Shown here piece by piece: positions 7,813 to 14,521 of a DNA stretch of 30,487 nucleotides. A program made the position numbers and the translations under genes. The stretch covers positions 1 through 30,487 of IMG/VR virus record IMGVR_UViG_3300047552_000848. The stretch is one strand, 5' to 3'. A model generated the notes under the pieces. It ran no database searches. It worked only from the letters and a program-made list of their open reading frames with translations, and was not told the origin of the DNA. The DNA is from a virus. The stretch's first letter is position 1. Each line of letters starts with the position of its first letter.

Positions 7813-9339
7813 TTAGTAAGCTAACTTCTTAAGGGCAGCTGTGACTAGCTCACGAATCTGAGCTAAGGTTGTGAAGCGATGCATCTTGCTGTCTTGGAAA
7901 ACAAGCTCCAACTCCGACAATGCTTCTTGACCCCAGGTAACTTTATCCTCAACGGTCAACTTACCATCTAAGGTAGTATAGACTTTGAGGAGGCCGCAGT
8001 TACTCTTCTTCATACCGTCGTCAGTAACCGGATCCTTGAAGATATCAACAGGTTTACCGTTGATCTCGACATAGGTAGCTTTCATAGCCAAACCAAATGT
8101 ATCTCGCGAATTTACTTGGTAAGTATACGAACCGATACCGAATACAACCTGCGAAGCAAAGCCTTTAGCTTTCAAACCTTCACAGATAGCGCGGGCTCGA
8201 CCCATAGTGATGCTGTCACCGTAGATAACACCGATGTGCGAATCCAAGAGTTTGTAGCCCTTATCAGTGATCGTCCCTCCGAACACTTCCCACAAACATT
8301 CAACTACACCTTTACGTTCGGCTTCACTTTTTCCATTAGGATTACCACAAATGATAAGCACAGGATCGCCCGAGTCTGGACGAATGACTACTTTACCATC
8401 GCGTGCCAACACTTCTTGTTTAAGCACTTTAAGGTATTCTGTGACTACTTTCCACAAATCCCAGGTATCACTGACAACCGAGACAATACCTTTAGGATAT
8501 ATTTTAGTGATTAGACGACGGAAGGTTTCAATCTCCGTATCTTTACCACCGCTGCACATAACACTATGTTCAGTTGCAGGCACCGAAGCACCCACTAATT
8601 CTTTTTCAATATTTGCGCCGTAGTAATACTCAAGTCCACAGATCGCAGGAATTGTATCCGTCCCAGTGAAACTGAGTAAGTGACCCATTCCCGAACGCAT
8701 TGCACTATCCCAGCCGTCCATACCACGGAAGCTGAAATCATGTCCTTGCCATTGCACGAACTCAGCAGGCATGCCTGTGAGCTTAGCGTAGTAGTCCATG
8801 ATTAGACGGTATTGGAATGCAATAGTAGCGCTAGTGCACATCTTCCACATCTCAGCACTCATCAAGCTTTCAACCCAGTTAGTGACCCAGTAAAAGTCAG
8901 GTAAGGTGTTAAGGATGGTGACACAAGGAACTCGCATAGGTACTAGCGTACCCTCAGGCAGAGCTTTAATCTTGATCGGAAGATAACCAAGATTATGCAA
9001 TTTCTTGATGTGGTCAATTGTAGGCAATGGACCGATAGTATACTTGATCATGCGTTCGTATTCCGCTAATACATCTTGCTGATCTCGACCAAAGAAATTC
9101 TCATTAAAATAGTCGATCAAGATACGTTGGCAGAACATTTGCAGACCGAAGTAGAGCATGTAGTCTACACCGTCAATACGGCTTTTACGTGGTGTCCAGT
9201 TAGCATAGACATACTCAGTATTATCAGGATACTGAAACGGGTGACCAATTTTATAAAAGTCGGTCAGAAGCAGAGGACATGGATTCTTTCGAATCAATGT
9301 GTTTTCACTCAAGTGTTTAAAGAAATTTTCGTTATTCAT
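7813..9339 (-). CDS. nadV: Nicotinamide phosphoribosyltransferase NadV
   Basis: NadV joins nicotinamide to PRPP to make NMN, the first step of NAD salvage. The 508-aa length and motifs fit the NAMPT/NadV family: HDFSFRG (200-206, with the conserved Arg at 205), T-G-T-D (225-228), A-T-E-H (the phospho-accepting His is H258), RPDSGDP (320-326) and Y-G-D-S (373-376). The C-terminal G-I-G-S-Y-T-Y and K-D-P-V-T-D segments are also present. It lies 7 bp downstream of the PRPP synthetase gene, which supplies its co-substrate, so the pair forms a self-sufficient module. The nadV-prs pair is known from several large phages, where it is thought to maintain the NAD pool during infection. The start is ATG with an A/T leader. 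Confidence 0.97.
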   Translation of the reverse strand: MNNENFFKHLSENTLIRKNPCPLLLTDFYKIGHPFQYPDNTEYVYANWTPRKSRIDGVDYMLYFGLQMFCQRILIDYFNENFFGRDQQDVLAEYERMIKYTIGPLPTIDHIKKLHNLGYLPIKIKALPEGTLVPMRVPCVTILNTLPDFYWVTNWVESLMSAEMWKMCTSATIAFQYRLIMDYYAKLTGMPAEFVQWQGHDFSFRGMDGWDSAMRSGMGHLLSFTGTDTIPAICGLEYYYGANIEKELVGASVPATEHSVMCSGGKDTEIETFRRLITKIYPKGIVSVVSDTWDLWKVVTEYLKVLKQEVLARDGKVVIRPDSGDPVLIICGNPNGKSEAERKGVVECLWEVFGGTITDKGYKLLDSHIGVIYGDSITMGRARAICEGLKAKGFASQVVFGIGSYTYQVNSRDTFGLAMKATYVEINGKPVDIFKDPVTDDGMKKSNCGLLKVYTTLDGKLTVEDKVTWGQEALSELELVFQDSKMHRFTTLAQIRELVTAALKKLAY

Positions 9340-9346
9340 TTTGATT

Positions 9347-10177
9347 TTATAGTTTAGCGAAGATTGGGACGACTTTTACTAAGTCGGTTTCGTAGTATCC
9401 TTTAATACTATCACTCGTAATTATTTGACTAAAGTTCTTTTTCAACTCAGTAAAACCTTTCGAAAACAGACCATGCGAAACAATCAAAGTCAACGATTGC
9501 GAGGCAGGTAGTGTCGTATGAAGTGCAGTTTTCAGAGCTTCAGCGATTGCATTAAATGTTGCACCACCGTCACAGATATCATCAATGATGACACAGTTTT
9601 GGGCAAAGCATTTGCTAGGTTCCAATACTTTGAGAGTAATTTTTCCAGTAGCTAGATCACGTTCTTTGACACAATTGACCACGTCTTTAATATTCGGATT
9701 CCATTCCAAATACTTGCTAACTTTCTTAGCTGCACCTGCGTCAGGAACAATCAATACTGCATCAGTCTTATCATAAGCTTTGACGAGTAAGCTATTGTTG
9801 TGATTCTTGCTTCGTTTAATCAGGGCTGTGGCTACATCGGAGTGGACATCGAACAAGTTTACTTTCTCGAACTGACAGCTATTGATCAAGTCTGCTATCA
9901 CTTCTAGATCAAAGCTATCTCCAGGACTCATTACTCGGTCAAACCTAGCACCCATAAGATAAGGGATTACCAGACTTTTCTTTTTAACGAACATGTGGTC
10001 TAGAGCATTGGAAATCTGGAGAAGTTCCAGCACTTCATTACTACGTTCCAGGTTTACGATGACTTGAACTTCATCACCTTCTTTGATCAAATTGGTATCG
10101 ATCTGAATGTGAGGTTGATTGTCTGGGAATACAATACTACGTACACCGGTTTGAGTTTTAAGATTAATTGTTTTCAT
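9347..10177 (-). CDS. prs: Ribose-phosphate pyrophosphokinase (PRPP synthetase)
   Basis: This enzyme makes PRPP from ribose 5-phosphate and ATP. The 276-aa protein is shorter than the usual bacterial Prs (about 310 aa), as is common in phages. The PRPP-binding loop V-I-I-D-D-I-C-D-G-G-A-T-F is at 196-208, preceded by V-P-D-A-G-A-A-K-K (144-152, matching the bacterial S-P-D-x-G-G-x-x-R/K segment) and by Y-L-M-G-A-R-F-D-R (73-81). The N-terminus is divergent and short of the first allosteric-site residues, so regulation by ADP may be lost. Its stop overlaps nothing downstream, and its start overlaps the upstream gene by 4 nt (ATGA), which indicates translational coupling. Confidence 0.95.
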   Translation of the reverse strand: MKTINLKTQTGVRSIVFPDNQPHIQIDTNLIKEGDEVQVIVNLERSNEVLELLQISNALDHMFVKKKSLVIPYLMGARFDRVMSPGDSFDLEVIADLINSCQFEKVNLFDVHSDVATALIKRSKNHNNSLLVKAYDKTDAVLIVPDAGAAKKVSKYLEWNPNIKDVVNCVKERDLATGKITLKVLEPSKCFAQNCVIIDDICDGGATFNAIAEALKTALHTTLPASQSLTLIVSHGLFSKGFTELKKNFSQIITSDSIKGYYETDLVKVVPIFAKL

Positions 10178-10749
10178 TTTGTTAATGTTACGTAAGGTTC
10201 TTGCTTATCGCTCCAGACTATATGTAGCTGAGCGAGTATTTTATCTAAGTTAGGAGTAAGTTCACTTGGAGGTTCATGAGCATTTAGTTGTGAAATCAAT
10301 GCAGTTCTAGTAACACCATCCATCTTTCCTGTTTCGCAGGCTTGATATAAGATGTTACGAATTCCACTAATTATCGCACAACAAGGACCTAGCTCACATT
10401 CTTCATCATAGTCTAAACGATCAGAATGTTCGTTATTATCTAGTCCAATCGCTTTGAACCATTCTTCATCAGTAGCTTCAATCTGATATTCAACTGCTGC
10501 AGCTTTAGCTTCTTCATAGCTAAGAAAAAATTCGTCTCTTTTCCAACCATCGTCCAGACCTCTAGACAGGTTTATTAAACCCAGTCTATAGTCTGTGGGA
10601 ACCAACATCATTTTTCCATCTTGCTGGAATAGCGTACAATAGTATCCTTTGATCTCATCTTCGTGGACATCTTTAATCACTGCCCTAGGTATAAATACTT
10701 TAGTTCCGATAGGCAATGTATCATCGGAGAATTCACAGGTTAATTGCAT
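10174..10749 (-). CDS. Unknown 191-aa first gene of the NAD salvage operon
   Basis: Not recognised. It is an acidic, soluble protein. An N-terminal beta-rich part contains I-G-T-K-V-F-I-P-R and V-P-T-D-Y-R-L-G; a middle helix is E-A-K-A-A-A-V-E-Y; a very acidic stretch (N-E-H-S-D-R-L-D-Y-D-E-E-C) leads to a helix with two adjacent cysteines (G-P-C-C-A). It precedes prs with a 4-nt overlap, so it is part of the NAD unit, but nothing shows an enzymatic role. Its ATG lies 11 nt after the T-tract of a terminator-like hairpin, which suggests that expression of the whole operon is controlled by premature termination in the leader. Confidence 0.75.
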   Translation of the reverse strand: MQLTCEFSDDTLPIGTKVFIPRAVIKDVHEDEIKGYYCTLFQQDGKMMLVPTDYRLGLINLSRGLDDGWKRDEFFLSYEEAKAAAVEYQIEATDEEWFKAIGLDNNEHSDRLDYDEECELGPCCAIISGIRNILYQACETGKMDGVTRTALISQLNAHEPPSELTPNLDKILAQLHIVWSDKQEPYVTLTK

Positions 10750-10752
10750 AAC

Positions 10753-10849
10753 TAATAGTTAAAAAAGAGGTTTAATTTAAAGACCGAAACTCGGTAGCCA
10801 CCTCTTTAAAAGAGATGACCGGGCCTAATGCCCTTAATAGTTAAAAAAA
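10753..10849 (-). repeat. Direct repeat TTTTTTAACTATTA, two copies 82 bp apart
   Basis: The 14-nt sequence TAATAGTTAAAAAA (plus strand) occurs at 10753-10766 and again at 10835-10848. On the minus strand each copy is the T-tract and tail that directly follows a hairpin. The two hairpins themselves differ in sequence, so the conserved part is the T-tract with AACTATTA. This suggests duplicated units or selection on the tail. Confidence 0.7.
10761..10807 (-). terminator. Terminator-like leader hairpin directly before the NAD salvage operon
   Basis: Reading on the minus strand, AAAGAGGT (10800-10807) pairs with ACCTCTTT (10764-10771). Inside it is a second stem, ACCGA/TCGGT (10783-10787 with 10791-10795). 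The 3' arm runs straight into six T (10761-10766) and then AACTATTAGTT-ATG of the first operon gene. A terminator immediately before a start codon is typical of attenuators. A short CTCTTT segment upstream (about 10808-10814) could pair with the 5' arm as an antiterminator. Confidence 0.6.
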
Positions 10850-10873
10850 GCGTATCAGAATTAACCTTTACGC
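10843..10873 (-). terminator. Upstream hairpin followed by T7
   Basis: On the minus strand GCGTA (10869-10873, read TACGC on plus) pairs with TACGC (10850-10854) across a 14-nt loop and is followed by seven T (10843-10849). The stem is only 5 bp, so it is a weak terminator on its own. It shares the T-tract and AACTATTA tail with the hairpin next to the NAD operon. A GGGC/GCCC stem (10821-10833) lies between the two. Confidence 0.45.
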
Positions 10874-10906
10874 CTTCCTTCCCGCTACTTACTATCTAGT
10901 CCAGTT

Positions 10907-10967
10907 CTAGCTTATTGAGGAACCGTGAGGACAACCTATTTACGTAGGCGATAGGTCATCAAGCTAG
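10907..10967. ncRNA. Nested-stem structure, possible structured RNA
   Basis: CTAGCTT (10907-10913) pairs with AAGCTAG (10961-10967) and encloses ACCTAT/ATAGGT (10934-10939 with 10951-10956). The outer stem is 7 bp and the enclosed length is 47 nt, too short for a tRNA. The fold is possible on either strand. It could be part of the leader of the NAD operon or a small RNA; there is no sequence match to a known family that I recognise. Confidence 0.35.
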
Positions 10968-11107
10968 CACACACCTGCTTTGCCAGGGCATGGTTGAATT
11001 CTAGTTAATGTGGTGTTTCTGTCTCATTCATAAGACTCGGTTAGAGTTTTACACGGAAATTTAAAGTGACGACAAAGCATCATATAAGGACTAAATAATC
11101 CTTATCA

Positions 11108-11295
11108 ATATATTATACCCTGTTTACACCTTTTTTAGGTAGAGGGGAGGGGTATAGCTAAAAATACGAATGGGTTTGATGCCGTTCAATTTATTATACC
11201 TTCCAAACCTGGGAATACAGGACGGGGGAGGGGCCCTGTATAAGATAACTATGAATAGAAGGGTATTATACTTAAAGGGGTATATTATTTACCTC
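11108..11295 (+). repeat. Three imperfect modules: ATTATAC ... G-rich ... GTATA
   Basis: ATTATAC occurs near 11113, 11193 and 11265. Each copy is followed by a G-rich run (GGGGAGGGG at 11144-11152, GGGGAGGGG at 11225-11233, GGGG at 11277-11280) and then a TATA-type sequence (GTATA, CTGTATA, GTATATT). In the second module the G-run sits in the 13-nt loop of a 7-bp hairpin (ATACAGG 11215-11221 with CCTGTAT 11235-11241). In the first, TATACCC (11114-11120) can pair with GGGTATA (11150-11156). The modules lie just upstream of the rightward gene at 11312. Confidence 0.55.
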
Positions 11296-11335
11296 ACAAA
11301 ACTTAATCACTATGAAATCAAAAATACCCCTCCCC
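11144..11335 (+). promoter_or_regulatory. 12-nt leader segment complementary to the start of the downstream gene
   Basis: GGGGAGGGGTAT (11144-11155) is the exact reverse complement of ATACCCCTCCCC (11324-11335), which lies in codons 5 to 8 of the gene starting at 11312. The second G-run (11225-11233) can pair with 9 nt of the same target, and GGGGTAT (11277-11283) with 7 nt. Three mutually exclusive pairings could therefore mask or expose the start region in the mRNA. The complementarity is seen; regulation is inferred. Confidence 0.5.
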
Positions 11336-11860
11336 GCTGAACTACAAACATGGTTCATGGCTCACATGCCTGCAGAAACCATGCTTTGGAAGAAGGCGTT
11401 TACCCAGCAAGTCCTGTTTGTCCGGGATGAGCTTGTCCGTGCCTTCTTTAAGGACTGCCGTGAAGAAACCGCTAACCCTGTGTTAGTCGTAGGCACTCAC
11501 GTATCGAAGTCGATCCTGCTCCCGATCTATCAATTACGTCGTGACGGGTTGGTAATCACTCTGCGGGATAACTACCATGATTGGTGTGTTAGTGTGCAGT
11601 CTGACCGGACTTTCTACCTAAACTCTTTGTTTCCGGCCGATCTTAATGAAGCAGACGGCTGCTTCGAAGGATTCACGGATATCAATGAGTTCAAAATCGG
11701 AGATGTCCTTGATAACAAGCCGATCCGGTTTCGTCACTATCTTAACAGTAATGGCCGTCGGTTCAGCTTTGTTGTCCGCAGTGAATATCAGGTCTATACT
11801 GGTGTTCATATACTGTCACAATCTTACGGTGGCATCGTCACACCTCCCCAACCAACCTAA
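11312..11860 (+). CDS. Unknown 182-aa protein
   Basis: Not recognised. The frame begins ATG 11312 and ends TAA 11860. The N-terminal half is helical (W-F-M-A-H-M, F-V-R-D-E-L-V-R-A-F-F-K), followed by beta-type segments (P-V-L-V-V-G-T-H-V, L-V-I-T-L-R-D-N-Y-H-D-W). The codons are visibly richer in C and G (CTG, CCG, GTC) than those of most genes here, suggesting a different origin or stronger expression. No membrane segment or catalytic motif is seen. It is the first of two or three rightward genes ended by a strong terminator at 12222. Its codons 5 to 8 are complementary to G-rich leader segments. Confidence 0.72.
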   Translation: MKSKIPLPAELQTWFMAHMPAETMLWKKAFTQQVLFVRDELVRAFFKDCREETANPVLVVGTHVSKSILLPIYQLRRDGLVITLRDNYHDWCVSVQSDRTFYLNSLFPADLNEADGCFEGFTDINEFKIGDVLDNKPIRFRHYLNSNGRRFSFVVRSEYQVYTGVHILSQSYGGIVTPPQPT

Positions 11861-11865
11861 AATTT

Positions 11866-12027
11866 ATGAACATCACCATCACATTAACACCGGAACAAGC
11901 ACAGTTAGTCCTGAACGGGCTTACTTTGGTCAGCGATCTTTATAATCCTAACCAAGATGACGTGAAAGCCGTCGCTGACCAAATCAACGACAAGGTTCGT
12001 GCTCAACCTTCGAAAAAATCAGACTGA
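11866..12027 (+). CDS. Unknown 53-aa protein
   Basis: ATG 11866 opens a 53-codon frame ending with TGA at 12025-12027, 5 bp after the previous gene. The product (starting MNITITLTPE) has an initial beta strand, then L-T-P-E-Q-A-Q-L-V-L-N-G-L and a helix D-D-V-K-A-V-A-D-Q-I. It has the same C/G-richer codon choice as its neighbour, which supports a real gene. The L-T-x-E-Q-A-x-x-V-L layout is common in small phage proteins of unknown role. Confidence 0.55.
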   Translation: MNITITLTPEQAQLVLNGLTLVSDLYNPNQDDVKAVADQINDKVRAQPSKKSD

Positions 12028-12032
12028 CTACC

Positions 12033-12215
12033 ATGAAAAGCTTTTTGAAGTATAATTTTTTCTTGGCACTCGTTAAAGCCGGTATCAGAACCAAAACGGG
12101 TGGGAAGAATACTGCATTAAATGGTGGTGGAAAAAGGTTGAGCAACCTAGGGATTTTGACATCTGATACAAAATCTTGTTATTTACCGAAACCTAAAAAA
12201 ATGGAGGCCTTATGA
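12033..12215 (+). CDS. Doubtful 60-aa frame before terminator
   Basis: This frame starts ATG 12033, 5 bp after the preceding stop, and ends just before the terminator. The product is basic, with a hydrophobic N-terminus (F-L-K-Y-N-F-F-L-A-L-V) and no recognisable motif. Another frame of the same stretch (from about 12080) reads W-E-E-Y-C-I-K-W-W-W-K-K-V-E-Q-P-R-D-F before its stop, which looks more protein-like. The segment may therefore be a decayed or frameshifted gene, or a short frame in another register. Low confidence. Confidence 0.3.
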   Translation: MKSFLKYNFFLALVKAGIRTKTGGKNTALNGGGKRLSNLGILTSDTKSCYLPKPKKMEAL

Positions 12216-12221
12216 TGGATG

Positions 12222-12251
12222 TATAGCCTGGGATGGTGGTCCCAGGCTATA
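12222..12251 (+). terminator. Strong intrinsic terminator, 12-bp perfect stem
   Basis: TATAGCCTGGGA (12222-12233) pairs perfectly with TCCCAGGCTATA (12240-12251) across a 6-nt loop, followed on the plus strand by CAACCTTTTCTT. It closes the rightward small-gene unit and also lies just past the end of thyA, so it may stop leftward transcripts too. Confidence 0.85.
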
Positions 12252-12302
12252 CAACCTTTTCTTAGCTATCTGCTCATGCCGACCAAGTAGTTTATAGTTC
12301 TA

Positions 12303-13175
12303 CTAAACTGAAACCTCATACTTAATTGGGTCACTATGCTGGTAATCTATTAACTCAGTCTGTGAATACTCCCAATCAAAGATACTCTTAAAATCATTTG
12401 TGAATATCTTAGGTAACTCATACGTAGGTTGTTCTAATTGTTTAGTCACACCTGCCATATGATTAGCATAGATATGGGTATCCATTAAGAATCCTATCAA
12501 TTTACCTTCCTTCAATCCAGCTTCTTTAGCTAATAGATGAAGGAGGAGTGCATAACTAGCTATGTTCTGAGGTAAGCCACAACAAGTATCTACACTTCTT
12601 TGATTCCAGGCTAGATTGAGCTTATCCCCAATCACTGTTACTTGAAATCCGTAATGACATGGAGGTAATGCCATGTCACCTAAAGCTAAAGGATTCCAGG
12701 CTGAGACTATCATACGTCTATCACTTGGATTCTTCTTAAGTGTATTGACGAGATTCTTTAACTGGTCTACTGCTTGGCTACCTTCCAGCATAGACGTACT
12801 AGGATCGTGGAAATCTCGCCATTGAGTTCCATATATCAATCCTAAGTCGTCTTCTACAGCCATCTTAGCTTTAGTAGCCTCGTCATTAGCATAAGGCACT
12901 AACCTAGGATTACACCAACCATCCCAGTAATGGCAGCCTCTATCCTGCAACCATTTCTTACTCCTTAAACCTTTAATAAAAAACTCTAGCTCAACTTTAG
13001 TAGATTTGAAAGGAAGCTTTCTGCTAGTTAATAGCGGAAAGCCTTCTTCCATATCATGCTCAAACATAAATCCGGCGATGGTTAGGCAATCAACACCGGT
13101 TCGATTACCCTTCCATACACCTTGATCTAGTATTTTGTTGAGTAAGCTTAGATATTGCTTATCAGCGTTATTCAT
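12303..13175 (-). CDS. thyA: Thymidylate synthase ThyA
   Basis: ThyA methylates dUMP to dTMP using methylene-tetrahydrofolate. The 290-aa protein carries the nucleophile C173 in PPCHYG, the phosphate-binding R-R pair (153-154), Q-R-S-V-D (191-195), and N204 in G-L-P-Q-N-I-A-S-Y. The Asn at 204 is the residue that favours dUMP over dCMP, so this is a thymidylate synthase rather than a dCMP hydroxymethylase; the usual Phe before it is Gln here. The Y-x-N-H-type segment (H-I-Y-A-N-H, 234-239) is also present. It is the last gene of the nucleotide operon and its start overlaps the 62-aa gene by 8 nt. Confidence 0.97.
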   Translation of the reverse strand: MNNADKQYLSLLNKILDQGVWKGNRTGVDCLTIAGFMFEHDMEEGFPLLTSRKLPFKSTKVELEFFIKGLRSKKWLQDRGCHYWDGWCNPRLVPYANDEATKAKMAVEDDLGLIYGTQWRDFHDPSTSMLEGSQAVDQLKNLVNTLKKNPSDRRMIVSAWNPLALGDMALPPCHYGFQVTVIGDKLNLAWNQRSVDTCCGLPQNIASYALLLHLLAKEAGLKEGKLIGFLMDTHIYANHMAGVTKQLEQPTYELPKIFTNDFKSIFDWEYSQTELIDYQHSDPIKYEVSV

Positions 13176-13356
13176 TACGTTTTGCTAATTGACTTGGACT
13201 AAAGATATGTAGCATACCTTCACCGTTAGCTGTAGTTAACTCGGCAACTATTCTAGTATGTCCTTGTAACGTTTTAAATACACTGACAACTGTTCCGTCA
13301 AATGCATATCCTTTAGGCTTGCTAACTTTATCTCCTACTTCGAATATTTGTTCCAT
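13168..13356 (-). CDS. Small SH3-like protein, 62 aa
   Basis: A 62-aa protein with a compact beta-barrel pattern: V-G-D-K-V-S-K-P-K-G-Y, F-D-G-T-V-V-S-V-F, a turn, I-V-A-E-L, then G-M-L-H-I-F-S-P-S-Q-L. Similar small proteins with G-M-L-H-I-F near the end are common in phage nucleotide and replication clusters, with no known role. It lies between the 145-aa gene (1-bp gap) and thyA (8-nt overlap), so it is firmly in the operon. Confidence 0.8.
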   Translation of the reverse strand: MEQIFEVGDKVSKPKGYAFDGTVVSVFKTLQGHTRIVAELTTANGEGMLHIFSPSQLAKRNE

Positions 13357-13357
13357 G

Positions 13358-13795
13358 TTACTTATCTTTCAAGAATTGGGTAGCCCACTTCTCAGTCTCT
13401 TCTGCTTGCTTACGGACTTCGATATCAGATAACTCATGTTTAATCGGAGATACAGCTCGATTATCTTTTTCAATTACTCTGTAACCTTCCTCTTTCATAA
13501 TCTGGGCAACAGAAGATGAAATATCAATCTCTTGGTTACCTGTTAAGTCTGATTCCTTGGCTAACTTATCTAGGTTCTTCCTAAGTAGTTCTTCCTTAGC
13601 AATCTCGGCTAATGCTACTTGTTTTCTAGCTTCATCTACTTGTCTAAATAATTCCGATTCAGTTGTTTCTTTAATTGGTTGTCCCATAAGTATATTATCT
13701 ATATGTTTAATAAATTGTTCATCTAGCTGCGCTTGAACATCACAATAAGCCAATGACATTAAGCTTACTGGTTTGTTTAAAAAAGATTGACTCAT
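13358..13795 (-). CDS. Unknown charged helical protein, 145 aa
   Basis: Not recognised. The sequence is mostly helix, with a long charged segment at about 45-90 (Q-V-D-E-A-R-K-Q-V-A-L-A-E-I-A-K-E-E-L-L-R-K) likely to form a coiled coil, and a second helix near the C-terminus (E-V-R-K-Q-A-E-E-T-E-K-W-A). There is no membrane segment. Its start overlaps the tmk stop by 4 nt (ATGA), so it is translationally coupled to that gene. Confidence 0.75.
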   Translation of the reverse strand: MSQSFLNKPVSLMSLAYCDVQAQLDEQFIKHIDNILMGQPIKETTESELFRQVDEARKQVALAEIAKEELLRKNLDKLAKESDLTGNQEIDISSSVAQIMKEEGYRVIEKDNRAVSPIKHELSDIEVRKQAEETEKWATQFLKDK

Positions 13796-14520
13796 GTTAT
13801 AATCTTTTTACCTGAGTCTACTTCTAGACTACCTTCTCGTAACTGTCCTATTCTAAAAGCTACACAACGATATATTTCATTGTGTACGTCTTCAGCACTA
13901 GGATCAGCATTAATTGAAATCAACTTCCCTTTACTCTGCGATTCCATTGACTTTAACCAATCAAAGCCTTGTCTAATTCTTGCTTGATAACTTGAGTCTT
14001 CTTGCTCAAATCTGTCGGAAGTACCACGCTTGCTAGTTCTCTTAGCTGCTTCTTCTGGAGATACATCCATTACAAAGGTAAGGTCAGGTTGCACATCACC
14101 TACTGTGTACTGTAACAACGCCTTAATAATAGTCATATCAATCTGTCTTCCAAACCCTTGATAAATGATGGTAGAGTGCAAGAATCGATCACAAATAACA
14201 ATTTCACCTCTAGCTAAAGCAGGTTTAATTGATTCGTGAACTAGTTGCGCTCTATCAGCATTCATCAACAATAGTTCAGTAGCCTCTGACATGTTCTTAT
14301 TATTTACGTCATGTGTAATGCTTCTTATCTTTTCACCAATCTTAGTAGTACCTGGTGACCTAAACACATTTACAGTGAATCCGGTTTTTTGCAATGCTTG
14401 TCTAAGCAAATCTACTTGATGGGACTTACCTGCACCATCAACTCCTTCAAAAGCTATGAAATAGCCTTTCTTTTGACCTAGGATTGGTCCGTGATAAACG
14501 ATCTCTTCTAAGTTACTCAT
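13792..14520 (-). CDS. tmk: Thymidylate kinase
   Basis: Tmk phosphorylates dTMP to dTDP. From ATG 14520 the protein is 242 aa. The P-loop is E-G-V-D-G-A-G-K-S (25-33), followed by R-S-P-G-T-T (54-59, where bacterial enzymes have R-E-P-G-G-T), the D-R-F segment at 111-113 (usual D-R-Y/F), and a LID-type R-T-S-K-R-G-T-S-D-R-F-E-Q-E. An upstream in-frame ATG (14553) would overlap the preceding gene by 32 nt; 14520 leaves a 1-nt gap and is preferred. The N-terminal extension of about 17 residues before the first strand is longer than in bacterial Tmk. It sits in the operon with thyA, its substrate supplier. Confidence 0.95.
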   Translation of the reverse strand: MSNLEEIVYHGPILGQKKGYFIAFEGVDGAGKSHQVDLLRQALQKTGFTVNVFRSPGTTKIGEKIRSITHDVNNKNMSEATELLLMNADRAQLVHESIKPALARGEIVICDRFLHSTIIYQGFGRQIDMTIIKALLQYTVGDVQPDLTFVMDVSPEEAAKRTSKRGTSDRFEQEDSSYQARIRQGFDWLKSMESQSKGKLISINADPSAEDVHNEIYRCVAFRIGQLREGSLEVDSGKKIIT

Positions 14521-14521
14521 G

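Larger units (their letters stand above)
10750..11311. other. 562-bp gene-free, structure-rich intergenic region
   Basis: No credible frame and no tRNA fold are visible here on either strand. The region separates the leftward NAD operon from rightward small genes. It contains two tandem hairpin/T-tract units (10753-10873), a nested stem structure (10907-10967), several shorter dyads up to about 11060, and three G-rich repeat modules (11108-11295). It probably holds leaders for both transcription units. A small RNA or a replication-related site is also possible. Confidence 0.8.

Noticed and set aside
8116-8623. Two overlapping plus-strand frames opposite nadV
   Set aside because: Both are antisense to a certain gene, overlap each other, and have compositions typical of reverse-strand shadows.
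10750-10873. Known NAD or PRPP riboswitch
   Set aside because: No consensus of a known class is recognised; only terminator-like hairpins and a repeated tail can be supported.
10907-10967. tRNA gene
   Set aside because: A 7-bp outer stem is present, but the enclosed 47 nt is too short and there is no T-loop or anticodon arm.
11646-11945. 99-codon frame overlapping the 182-aa and 53-aa genes
   Set aside because: It overlaps two genes with better codon patterns, and its product is a Ser/His-rich sequence without structure.
12303-13175. dCMP hydroxymethylase instead of ThyA
   Set aside because: The Asn that selects dUMP (N204) is kept, where hydroxymethylases have Asp, and the overall motifs are those of ThyA.
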